Of a stretch of 10,578 bases of DNA, positions 1 to 6,905 are shown one piece after another. The notes under the pieces were generated by a model. It was given only the letters and a program-made list of their open reading frames with translations, did not search any database and was not told the DNA's origin. Numbering within the stretch: position 1 is the first letter of the stretch; each line of letters begins with the position of its first letter. Location of the stretch: the NCBI GenBank assembly GCA_913776405.1, contig CAJYOV010000269.1, positions 1-10,578 on the forward strand, in the 5' to 3' direction. The translations under genes were made by a program, and so were the position numbers. This DNA comes from Pseudobdellovibrionaceae bacterium (lineage in GTDB: Bacteria; Bdellovibrionota; Bdellovibrionia; Bdellovibrionales; JAMPXM01).

Positions 1-426
1 AAGCAAACGGGTTACGAGCGTACGGGCTCGGGCCGCCGTCAGAATTATAAATACGCACCGGCGTCACGCATGCGAAATACGTTCATTGCAGCTGGTAAAG
101 ATAAACTTGAACAGATGATCAAGGATATCGACTACGGCCTTTACGCACGCAAAATGGGTGGCGGCTCAGTGTCTCCTGGAACAGGCGACTACAACTTCGG
201 TGTTCAAGAAGCTTTCATCATCAAAAACGGAAAAATCGAAAAGCCCGTGAAGGGGGCTTCACTCATCGGTCGGGGGATCGAAACGCTTGGGCGTATCACA
301 CACGTGAGCGACGAGTTGGGTCTTGAGACCGGCATGTGCGGATCAGTGAGCGGCTCGATTCCAACAACCGTGGGTCAGCCAGCCGTAACTGTCTCAAAAA
401 TTCTCGTGGGAGGCCGTGCATCGTGA
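1..426 (+). CDS. tldD: TldD, C-terminal part (metalloprotease TldD/TldE subunit), 5' end outside window
   Basis: The frame is open from base 1, so the gene begins upstream; about 141 C-terminal residues are visible. The segments YAPASRMRNTFIAAGK, YGLYARKMGGGSV, KPVKGASLIGRGIETL and the ending VGQPAVTVSKILVGG match the C-terminal domain of TldD. In E. coli, TldD pairs with PmbA (TldE) to form a cytoplasmic zinc protease that degrades unfolded peptides and matures some modified peptides such as microcin B17. The HExxxH zinc motif would lie upstream of the window. The Cys codon at 337-339 (GMCGS) matches the conserved C-terminal Cys known in E. coli TldD to complete the zinc site. The stop overlaps the GTG start of pmbA by four bases, so the two are probably translationally coupled. 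Recognition is secure; only the upstream extent is unknown. Confidence 0.95.
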   Translation, partial: KQTGYERTGSGRRQNYKYAPASRMRNTFIAAGKDKLEQMIKDIDYGLYARKMGGGSVSPGTGDYNFGVQEAFIIKNGKIEKPVKGASLIGRGIETLGRITHVSDELGLETGMCGSVSGSIPTTVGQPAVTVSKILVGGRAS

Positions 427-1268
427 TCGAAGCTGTTAACTTTGAAACGCCTTTCGAGAAGATCCAAGCACAAGCCAAAAAAGACGGCGCCGAAGTCGAA
501 ATGCTTGTCGAGCGCGGCGAATCTTTTTCGACCTCGTTTCAGAAGGGCAATCCTGAAAAATTTGATTCTTCGGCCAGCCATTGTGCGGGTCTGCGAGTCA
601 TTCTGAACGGCTTCGAAGGCTACTCGTACTCCGAGAATCTGTCTGACGACGCTCTGTTGAGTGCCTACCAAGAAGCGCTCAAAAACGCGAAGTTCACGGG
701 TCAAGCGGGTGACTCCATAAAGAAATCGGCTCTTTTAGACAACTCGTCTGACGTGAAAGAGAATCTGGCACTCGTTAACGACTCGCTCGATTCTCTCGAT
801 GTGCCGCAAAAGCTTGAGCGCGGGAAAGCGCTCGAAGCCATCGCTCTCAAAATGGATCCGCGAATCATGGCGTGTCCTTACAACGGCTACTCGGAAACGC
901 AAAGTGAAGTGCAGATTCTCAATAGCCGCGGTGTTCGCCGGAAACAGCGCAAGACTTCGGTCGTAGGTTACGTCTACTGCCTTGCTAAGCAGGGTGAGGA
1001 GTCGAAGATGTCGGGTGAAGGGTTCTTCACGCGGCAATCATCGAAATTCGATCCCAAACACGTCGCAGAAATTGCCGCAAAGAAAACGCTCTCGAAGCTT
1101 GGCTCGGAACAACCTGAACCTGTCATCTATCCTGTGGTGATCGATGCCGAAACAGCGGCCGAATTTGTGGGTCTGTTTTTAGACTCGTTCTCTGCGAAGT
1201 CCGTCGAAGAGAAAACGTCATTGTTCGGTTGTAAAAGAAATTTGCAGCCTTCAAACCTTGATTCCTGA
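423..1268 (+). pseudogene. pmbA: PmbA/TldE, 3'-truncated
   Basis: This is the partner subunit of TldD, a TldD/PmbA family member without a zinc motif. The GTG start at 423 overlaps the tldD stop as GTGA and has a GGGAGG ribosome binding site at 408-413, nine bases upstream. The N-terminal domain is recognisable (EMLVERGESFSTSFQKG near residue 25, LRVILNGFEGYSYSENL near 60, then DPRIMACPYNGYSE), and so is the start of the C-terminal domain (VIDAETAAEFVGLFLDSFSA). Homology stops at KTSLFG (codon 1227-1229). A 12-residue unrelated tail then runs to TGA at 1266-1268. The product would be 281 residues, against roughly 440-450 for the family, so the C-terminal domain that packs against TldD is almost entirely missing. 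DNA after about 1230 belongs to an oxygenase gene in another frame, so this looks like a deletion or recombination joint, or a misassembly, rather than a short natural variant. Confidence 0.85.
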
Positions 1269-1764
1269 TGAGCATCTTTACGCTGGCGGGATTTCGCTGA
1301 TGGGCGAAGGAAATTATCTAAATCCGCACATCGACAACTCGCATGACAAAGATCGCGGGCAATGGCGCGTCTTCAATCTGCTTTACTACGTTAGCCCTGA
1401 CTGGAAGTTAGAAAATGGTGGAAACCTCGAGATCTGGCCAAACGGGATGGATCATGAGCAGACGACAATCACGAGTAAATTTAATCGCCTTGCCGTCATG
1501 GCTACGCACAACCATTCCTGGCATAGCGTAAGCCCAATAAAAGTCGACAAAACACGTTGCTGCGTTTCTAACTATTATTTCTCGCCGAGCCCTTTACGTA
1601 CAGACGATACGTTTCATGTAACGTCGTTTAGAGGGCGGCCAGAACAAACCTTTGCCGACCTGTTGCTTAGAGCCGACAGCGTGCTGCGAATGGGCATCCG
1701 CAAGCTTTTTCCAAAGGGTGCTTATAAGGTAAAGCACGTCTACGAAAAACCAAAAGATCAGTAA
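1231..1764 (+). pseudogene. Fe(II)/2-oxoglutarate oxygenase (prolyl-hydroxylase-like), 5'-truncated
   Basis: The reading frame carries oxygenase-like protein sequence from about 1231 (VKEICSLQTLIPDEHLY) to TAA at 1762-1764, but has no proper start; the first usable codons are TTG at 1258 and ATG at 1300. The core of the double-stranded beta-helix is present. An HID iron motif lies at 1327-1335, the distal His is in SWHSVSP at 1522-1524, and an Arg at 1555-1557 (KTRCCVSNYYFSP) suits 2-oxoglutarate binding. YVSPDW, GGNLEIWPNG and FNRLAVMATHNHSWHSV follow the usual layout of 2OG-Fe(II) oxygenases (PF13640-like). About 170 residues remain; the N-terminal part before the barrel is missing and replaced by pmbA sequence. 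Enzymes of this type occur in polysaccharide clusters, matching the glycan genes downstream on the other strand, but the substrate is unknown. The 3' end overlaps the convergent ligase gene by seven bases. Whether the remnant is expressed is doubtful. Confidence 0.75.
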
Positions 1765-3065
1765 CTTGATGAAGTGCTCGGTTCATCAAAACGACCGAGC
1801 TTTTGCAGAATTGTCATCGCAATTACCAACGCCCACACCATCATCGTGTTGTGGCTGATGGTTCCAGTCTTGAAGTTCGCTTCGGTCAAGCCGCCAACGT
1901 GAAGGACAACTTGTGCACCAAGCGCGCCGAGCGCCAGAGTGCGCGGCCAAAATGCTTGTTTCGGCAGGTTTTTCAATAGTTCGATCGTTAGAAAAACCAT
2001 GTATACGATTAAGAACATGTAGGCGGAGAAACCTAAGATTCCCGTACCTGATAGCATCTGAAGATAGTTGCTGTGAGCGTGACCCAGGAACGCGTCAGGA
2101 TTCCCAAGCTTGATCGCGTATTCTTTGGCGCGAGTCTCATTCTCCATGTAACCGAGGCCGATCACCGGATGGTCCTTGAACATTTCCCAGTTGATCTTCC
2201 AAAGATAAGATCTGTCGACATTACTTCGATTTGAAGAATCGAAGATCGAAAGTAATCGCGCTCTGAGCGGCTCAACAGCTGTCACCAGTATAACGATAGC
2301 GACTGTAAGTCCCGCTGCGAGTTTCACGAATAGCTTCTTCGATGCGGCGAATGCCATCACTAACCACGCGAAGAAAATAGAAAGCCAAACGCCGCGTGCG
2401 AAAGTTGTCAGTAGACTGATCGAACAGAGCAGGACCGTAATCGACGACATCCAAAAAACAAAGTCGCGCCGACGCTTCGATACAATTGTGACGAGGACGG
2501 CTGCCAATGCGAAGCAAACATGTTGCCCAGCAATGTAGCCGTATTGCAAAGAGTGGCCCCACGGACCTGCTGATCTGTACAGAGTGAATGAGCTCACTGG
2601 CGGAAGCAGAGGTTGTACTGCTCTGTGAGAACCAGGTCGCGCGAGGTCAATTCCTGTAAACGTCTGAAAAACGGCGTAGATTGCGATGAGCGAAACAAAT
2701 ATCAAGAACGTCATAAAGCCTCGTCTGCTCGGAAATAGCAGAGTTAGAATAGCGCTCCCGCTCGCGAGCAGAAACATCCAGCGTAGTGAGCCGATATCCC
2801 ATTGGTAATCGGGATGGTGATCACGCTGAAGAAGTAGCCCGATGACTACGATCGCGAACAGCGTCAAGCACGTTTTCCAAGGCAATGTTCTACGAAGCTG
2901 CTCGAGCATCGGCTGAAGTTCGTTGCGGAAGCGAATGATAAAACTGAACGCGATCAGGAACGAAAGCCATCCGAAGATTTCCATGCCCGCAATCGTCGTC
3001 CATGTCGCTATGAAATAGAGGCAGAAGCTGATCTTCAGAAGCTTAAGGTGCATATCTTTCGTCAT
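1758..3065 (-). CDS. O-antigen ligase/polymerase family membrane protein (WaaL/Wzy-like)
   Basis: An inner-membrane polytopic protein of about 435 residues with roughly ten or more hydrophobic segments, fitting the Wzy_C (PF04932) O-antigen ligase family. Visible landmarks are TTFARGVWLS (about residue 224, the conserved Arg in the membrane core), then the large periplasmic loop with RSYLWKINWEMFKDHPVIGLGY, and GHAHSNYLQMLSGTGILGF (about residues 328-346), the HxHNxYLq-like motif of the family. Such proteins either join undecaprenyl-linked O-antigen to lipid A-core (WaaL) or polymerise repeat units (Wzy); sequence alone does not decide between them. The gene follows the glycosyltransferase on the same strand with a gap of about 58 bases and probably shares its transcript. 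The start is uncertain: ATG 3065 is chosen, TTG 3077 and ATG 3053 are alternatives, and none has a good ribosome binding site. A stop codon lies just upstream in frame at 3083-3081. Confidence 0.88.
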   Translation of the reverse strand: MTKDMHLKLLKISFCLYFIATWTTIAGMEIFGWLSFLIAFSFIIRFRNELQPMLEQLRRTLPWKTCLTLFAIVVIGLLLQRDHHPDYQWDIGSLRWMFLLASGSAILTLLFPSRRGFMTFLIFVSLIAIYAVFQTFTGIDLARPGSHRAVQPLLPPVSSFTLYRSAGPWGHSLQYGYIAGQHVCFALAAVLVTIVSKRRRDFVFWMSSITVLLCSISLLTTFARGVWLSIFFAWLVMAFAASKKLFVKLAAGLTVAIVILVTAVEPLRARLLSIFDSSNRSNVDRSYLWKINWEMFKDHPVIGLGYMENETRAKEYAIKLGNPDAFLGHAHSNYLQMLSGTGILGFSAYMFLIVYMVFLTIELLKNLPKQAFWPRTLALGALGAQVVLHVGGLTEANFKTGTISHNTMMVWALVIAMTILQKLGRFDEPSTSSSY

Positions 3066-3080
3066 GAGTTTATTCAACGC

Positions 3081-3119
3081 TTACGGGTTAGAAATGGCAA
3101 ATTGAGATTGCTCAGCCAT
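3081..3119 (-). other. 12-codon reading frame in the ligase leader, in frame with the ligase
   Basis: An ATG at 3119, five bases after the stop of the glycosyltransferase gene, opens a frame reading MAEQSQFAISNP and then TAA at 3083-3081. This is exactly the frame of the ligase, whose first alternative start (TTG 3077) is two codons after that stop. It may be the original N-terminus of the ligase cut by a nonsense mutation, a leader peptide promoting re-initiation, or chance. The preceding bases (GAAAGA) are only a weak ribosome binding site. Confidence 0.3.
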
Positions 3120-3123
3120 TCTT

Positions 3124-4509
3124 TCAGTTCACACAGGAGACGACTTTAAGATCCTTCGTGGCGGCAATCTGTTGACAATCTTTCGGTGTGGTTTCGCTCG
3201 TAAAATAGAAGCCGTAGTCAGCGATACGTGAATTTTGGATTTCCCCGAAACAGAGGCCAAGCTGCGGAGAAAAGCTAAACTCACTTCTGAATCGCGTGCC
3301 ACTCCGCCAAGGAACTTGGGGAGTTTTGCTTTTAAGATCAGCGCATTGACTGTATAGGCTTCGGCCTCGTATAGCATCGAGCGTGTTATTGAATTCATAG
3401 AGACCTTGTTCGACTTGAGTGATCAAAATCAAAATTAAAACCAAAATGGCGAGCCACTTTCGTTTTACCAGAGGAAGGTCATCCAGCACTGCCACGACTA
3501 GTAGGCTCGAGATCATCGCCGAGCCGATAAAATAATAGATATGAAGGAAAGAGTGTGAGCCATCTAGAGCGGCACCGCCCAAAATTTGAAGAGATAGCAC
3601 TGCTAGAAGAGCGGCGTATCTCTTTCGTGCGGTCCACATGAGCGCCGCGAAAGTAGTGATAACAATGAGGTACGGAGGCGATAAGATGTCAGTTAAAACA
3701 AGCTTCAGCACCTTAAGCGGCTCAGCTACGAAATCGCGGAGCGAGCTCAGTGGATTGCGTAAGCTCGAAAGATAGTAATCCGGAAAATCTGAAATCGTGG
3801 TGATGAATGTATTGATCGTCTTGTAATAAATGGTCGCAGCTAGGACCGCCGGGATAATCCAGAGCAACTGATGTCGCCACCGCCGACGCGGCAGAAAGAA
3901 GTAAATAGCGCCTGCTAGAACAACAGGTGGCTTGATGAGCAAACCAATCGTTCCAATGACAAAACTTTTTCTCGTGTGTGTCTGATCCCAACTGATTGCG
4001 AGCGCCATCGAAAATAGCAGCATAGCAATATAATCTGGCATGAACCTACCAGCGAACACTGAACTTACGCCAATCAATGGCAGTAGAAGCGCTGCCTTTC
4101 CAGCGTCAACACCAGCGACGGCTTTTCCACGCCAAAGATTGTAATGGACCCAGGTCAAAGCGGCACTTAACGCAACATGAGTAAACCAAGCCGCAATTCG
4201 CGCATACTCGATTGGTAACGCGAAAAACGGAGCATAGAGAATGTTGAGTAAAGGGAATTCTGCAGGTGCCAACCCGTAGCCGTCACCAGCACTTAAAACT
4301 GCCGGTAGAAGTGGGTGATGAAGTTCACTCTCCACGGTCCAACGTAGCCAAAATCGTAGAGATACGCCCATCGTGTCGATCTGGCGAATGATCTGAGGAA
4401 GACGAAATTCACCCAGCGTGGCGGCGAGAGCGAAAAAAAGCTTAAGAGCTAGAAGCCATTTGCACCAATACACCCACGAAGATTTGCCGCCGAAACGCTG
4501 TTTGATCAC
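3124..4509 (-). CDS. GT-C fold membrane glycosyltransferase, family 39-like
   Basis: A polytopic membrane protein of about 461 residues. After a first hydrophobic segment (WLLALKLFFALAATLGEF, about residues 18-35) comes RQIDTMGVSLRFW (D at about 45), resembling the RQxDT motif with a catalytic Asp in the first external loop of ArnT/PMT-type GT-C enzymes. HHPLLPAVLS and PAEFPLLNILYAPFFALP follow, then many hydrophobic helices and a soluble C-terminal tail of about 80 residues. Such enzymes transfer sugars from polyprenyl-phosphate donors at the periplasmic face. The acceptor here is probably a surface glycan, given the ligase gene downstream. The frame stays open to 4740, but that part overlaps the barrel gene and reads as proline/arginine-rich antisense-like protein, so it is excluded. 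GTG 4509 gives a sensible N-terminus. TTG 4539, which overlaps the barrel stop as TTGA with GGGG upstream, is the main alternative. The gene is more AT-rich than the genes to its right. Confidence 0.8.
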   Translation of the reverse strand: MIKQRFGGKSSWVYWCKWLLALKLFFALAATLGEFRLPQIIRQIDTMGVSLRFWLRWTVESELHHPLLPAVLSAGDGYGLAPAEFPLLNILYAPFFALPIEYARIAAWFTHVALSAALTWVHYNLWRGKAVAGVDAGKAALLLPLIGVSSVFAGRFMPDYIAMLLFSMALAISWDQTHTRKSFVIGTIGLLIKPPVVLAGAIYFFLPRRRWRHQLLWIIPAVLAATIYYKTINTFITTISDFPDYYLSSLRNPLSSLRDFVAEPLKVLKLVLTDILSPPYLIVITTFAALMWTARKRYAALLAVLSLQILGGAALDGSHSFLHIYYFIGSAMISSLLVVAVLDDLPLVKRKWLAILVLILILITQVEQGLYEFNNTLDAIRGRSLYSQCADLKSKTPQVPWRSGTRFRSEFSFSPQLGLCFGEIQNSRIADYGFYFTSETTPKDCQQIAATKDLKVVSCVN

Positions 4510-4535
4510 GAGCGGTCTTGAGTTGCGGATGTCGA

Positions 4536-5387
4536 TCAAAAGAAATACCCCGCGCGCAAAGACACCGTGGGCGTAATCCCGTACTTTTTCAAGATGGATT
4601 CGAGGTCGGATTCGGAGGCGCGGAGTTGGGTGCGGCCGTTGGCTGAGTTGTCGTAGGCGGGGGCGTCGGTTTTTAGGTGGATTTTGCTTGTGAAGACTTT
4701 GGCGACGCCGAGGTCGAGGCCGAGGAAGAGGTTGCGCCATGTGCGCCAGCCATAGCCTAAGTAGAGTTCGCCGAGGCCGAGGTTTGCGTCCATGTGGACG
4801 TTGGCGTCGCGGCCTTGGAGACCTAAGAGTTGTTTGAGCAAAGTGAAGTCGCGCCCAGTGGAAGCTTCAAGTGCGGTGTCGATAGGTGCAGAGCCCGAAG
4901 AATCCAGAAGTGAGTATGCGGCGCCTAAGCGAAAGCCACGACGCGGTTGTGAACCGAACCGATATTCGGTGTAGAGGCGAAACAACGAATTTTTCTCGAA
5001 CGCAGCTTTCACGACATCGCGGTAAGAAGTTTCGCCGCTGAAGGCGGCCGCGGCTTCCGCGATTGCGTTTGAATAAGCGCGAGGGACCAAGCCAGCTTGA
5101 ACACCGAGTGCGAATTTCGTTTTGTACGAGACCTCAAGGCCGCCACCCAAAAACGTCGGAAACACCGTTTGTGCGGTAAGGCCTACGTGAAATTTGCGAC
5201 GAGTGAAATCATCGACCACGCCTGGCTCGGTGTGATGGGATTTTTTGGTATTCAAGTCGGTCTCTGGTTGTTCGAGCCGGAGCGGCTTGCTCGGTAGGCG
5301 AGCAGCATCGAAGGGCTCCGCCTGTTGAGCGGAGGCGATTGATGAGCTGAGAAGTAGAGTAAAAAGGGCGAACCGAGATAACTTCAT
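4536..5387 (-). CDS. Outer-membrane beta-barrel protein, unknown function
   Basis: The 283-residue product starts with a classical signal peptide: MKLSR, a hydrophobic stretch, then SIASA with probable cleavage after residue 20. A short proline/charged linker (about 21-60) follows, then alternating beta-strand patterns such as FHVGLTAQTVFPTFLGGGLEV, FALGVQAGLVP, FRLYTEYRFG, GFRLGAAYSLLD, GELYLGYGWRTW and FLGLDLGVAKVF. The last strand, TVSLRAGYFF, ends in Phe, the C-terminal signal for outer-membrane barrel assembly. The number of strands suggests a small OmpA/OmpW-sized barrel, with two long alanine- or leucine-rich insertions (about 105-130 and 170-200) that may form loops or helices. I cannot assign it to a named family. 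It lies 45 bases after the small membrane protein gene, and its stop abuts the glycosyltransferase start, so it may be in one operon with both. The coding DNA of its last quarter is unusually C-rich. Confidence 0.85.
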   Translation of the reverse strand: MKLSRFALFTLLLSSSIASAQQAEPFDAARLPSKPLRLEQPETDLNTKKSHHTEPGVVDDFTRRKFHVGLTAQTVFPTFLGGGLEVSYKTKFALGVQAGLVPRAYSNAIAEAAAAFSGETSYRDVVKAAFEKNSLFRLYTEYRFGSQPRRGFRLGAAYSLLDSSGSAPIDTALEASTGRDFTLLKQLLGLQGRDANVHMDANLGLGELYLGYGWRTWRNLFLGLDLGVAKVFTSKIHLKTDAPAYDNSANGRTQLRASESDLESILKKYGITPTVSLRAGYFF

Positions 5388-5432
5388 TCTGCATCGAAGT
5401 CTAATTCTAGGAATGCCCCTCGGGCAAAGCGA

Positions 5433-5711
5433 TTAATGCCTGACGACCAATGAAAACAACGCCACCGCGATGAGCACGAAAGCGGCATAAACCGCGATCT
5501 TCCTGATCGTTAAGAGGAATTTTGGCTCGCTCAAGACCTCAATTGGTGAGCGATCCAGCGCCGTCGCGAAGAGTAGGAAAATGACCGCGAAGTTTAAGCC
5601 AGACAGCTTCGGGTAATTCTCGTTGAGTGCAGCGAGAATCACAGCAACGAAAAGAATCGGTTGGCTAACACGAGCTTCTCTCGCGGTGAGTAGTTCAATC
5701 ATCATTTTCAT
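5433..5711 (-). CDS. Small integral membrane protein, unknown
   Basis: A 92-residue protein with three hydrophobic stretches: PILFVAVILAALN (about 18-30), LNFAVIFLLFATAL (about 39-52) and IAVYAAFVLIAVALFSLVV (about 72-90). A charged loop lies between the second and third, and the tail ends in RH. ATG 5711 is supported by AGGGAGA about seven bases upstream; two further ATG codons follow closely (MKMM), so the start could be six or nine bases later. The gene is on the same strand as the lipoprotein upstream (126-base gap) and the barrel downstream (45-base gap). No family is recognised. The presence of a ribosome binding site and a hydrophobicity pattern typical of real membrane proteins argue that it is genuine. 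Confidence 0.7.
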   Translation of the reverse strand: MKMMIELLTAREARVSQPILFVAVILAALNENYPKLSGLNFAVIFLLFATALDRSPIEVLSEPKFLLTIRKIAVYAAFVLIAVALFSLVVRH

Positions 5712-5837
5712 TTTCGTTCTCCCTTGCCTCGTTAAACGCTTTTCACGTTTTGAGCCAAGGGCGCAGAGCGGCGCGTGTCATTTGATTGAATCTGACGTTG
5801 GGCGTTCTTAAATCTGAGACTCAATCCGAAGAACGGA

Positions 5838-6905
5838 TCAGTTCTCCAAGGTGACGTTTAGGTCGCTGAAGGTGCAGCCTTGGGGCCAGCCGTTGGCGCT
5901 GAAGCCGAATTGGAAGGTCTGGTTGTAGAAGTCGGGCCAGGTGAGGGGTGTGGGGCCCGAGATGTTGGCGAGATCGAGGCCGCCGCGTGCGGAGTTGGTG
6001 AGGGGGTCGCGGAGGGTTGGGTCTTCGCTCATGTTCCAGACGCGTTCGAGAGAGTTTTTCCAGTCGGAACGATCGACGTTGGAATCGAGCGGCTCGATTT
6101 TGATGGTCATCTTATGGGCTTCACGATCGAGAGTAAGAGTTTGGCGGAAGGTGACCCAGTCGCTCGCGTGGTAGAAGTCAGACGTTGAGGGAATAAGGTC
6201 TATGTCGTCGCCATTGTGTTGGCTCCACTCGGAAGACGTAAAGAGATCGTACGCATTCGTCTGAGCATAACTGCTGATCGGTGAGTCGATGACGATACGT
6301 TCGTTCGTGATCGACGGCTGATAAAAAACGCGCCAGTAGTCTCGAGCGTGCTTTGTGTTGTTGGTCGCGAGCGACCAATCGCGGTTCAGCATCCGCAAGT
6401 TTACGCCTGAAAGAGGGGCCTGGCTTGCGCCCGTGGCCGCGCCGTACCCGAAGACGAGACCACACATTGCGACCGTGTTATCGGTGGCGTACAGAGCTCT
6501 GACTTTCACGGAGACTGAACGCACATCTCGAAGTCTGAATTTCAGAACGCCGCTCGGATCCGCCGGAAAAAAATTGAAATCTTGATAGGCGCCGGCTGAT
6601 GCGTTGGAGCGGTCAAACACAACAGCTTTAGCTGTCGGGTCGAATTGAAATCTACCGCGAAGGCCGTTGTTCGTTTCATCAAAGCCGTAATCGCCGGCCG
6701 TGTCGCCGAGAGCGTGCACAACCATCTGCTTGATTTGTGATTGATCCGTCGTGAGCCAAAACGAATCAAGTGGTCGCACGACAGGATAGACTTTCTCGGG
6801 CTCTTTCACGTAGTACGAGATCTTGCAGCCGAACGTCAGGGCACTCGCAATGATCGCGACGAGCGCTGAGCGCACCATGCGTGAAGACCGTGTGAAGCGA
6901 GCCAT
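5838..6905 (-). CDS. Probable lipoprotein, unknown function
   Basis: The 355-residue product begins with a basic N-terminus (MARFTRSSRMVR), a hydrophobic core (SALVAIIASALTFG) and a Cys at 27, so it is probably a lipid-anchored envelope protein. The lipobox LTFGC is imperfect because Phe occupies the -2 position. The mature part is rich in aromatic and polar residues, with strands such as GLRGRFQFDP, AYQDFNFFPADPSG, VLKFRLRDVRSVSVKVRALY, DWVTFRQTLTLDREAHKMTIKIEPL and, at the C-terminus, FQFGFSANGWPQGCTFSDLNV. These suggest a beta-sandwich, perhaps like carbohydrate-binding or lectin-like folds; that is inference. No catalytic motif is visible. Cys residues at about 147 and 345 might form a disulfide. 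ATG 6905 has GAGG only one base away, a poor spacing; ATG 6878 would shorten the signal peptide too much. The last ~200 coding bases are strikingly C-rich compared with the rest. Confidence 0.75.
   Translation of the reverse strand: MARFTRSSRMVRSALVAIIASALTFGCKISYYVKEPEKVYPVVRPLDSFWLTTDQSQIKQMVVHALGDTAGDYGFDETNNGLRGRFQFDPTAKAVVFDRSNASAGAYQDFNFFPADPSGVLKFRLRDVRSVSVKVRALYATDNTVAMCGLVFGYGAATGASQAPLSGVNLRMLNRDWSLATNNTKHARDYWRVFYQPSITNERIVIDSPISSYAQTNAYDLFTSSEWSQHNGDDIDLIPSTSDFYHASDWVTFRQTLTLDREAHKMTIKIEPLDSNVDRSDWKNSLERVWNMSEDPTLRDPLTNSARGGLDLANISGPTPLTWPDFYNQTFQFGFSANGWPQGCTFSDLNVTLEN

Noticed and set aside
375..1037. Open - strand frames opposite pmbA
   Set aside because: They are antisense readings of clear PmbA coding sequence, with no protein features of their own.
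4510..4740. Upstream extension of the glycosyltransferase frame, beginning MAQPLPRPRPRRR
   Set aside because: It overlaps the barrel gene in another frame, is Pro/Arg-rich as expected for an out-of-frame reading of C-rich DNA, and adds nothing typical of the glycosyltransferase family.
5414..5426. Small hairpin TGCCC-CTC-GGGCA between the small membrane protein and barrel genes
   Set aside because: The stem is only five base pairs and no run of T follows on either strand, so it is not a convincing terminator.
5734..5750. Inverted repeat AAACG...CGTTT upstream of the small membrane protein gene
   Set aside because: Five-base arms in an AT-rich stretch are expected by chance.
5824..5838. Hairpin ATCCG-AAGAA-CGGAT at the lipoprotein stop codon
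   Set aside because: Short stem with no T-run downstream on the - strand; not enough for a terminator call.
5880..6188. Long open + strand frames opposite the 3' end of the lipoprotein gene
   Set aside because: They are antisense to C-rich coding DNA, read as Val/Gly/Glu-rich low-complexity protein, and lack a ribosome binding site.
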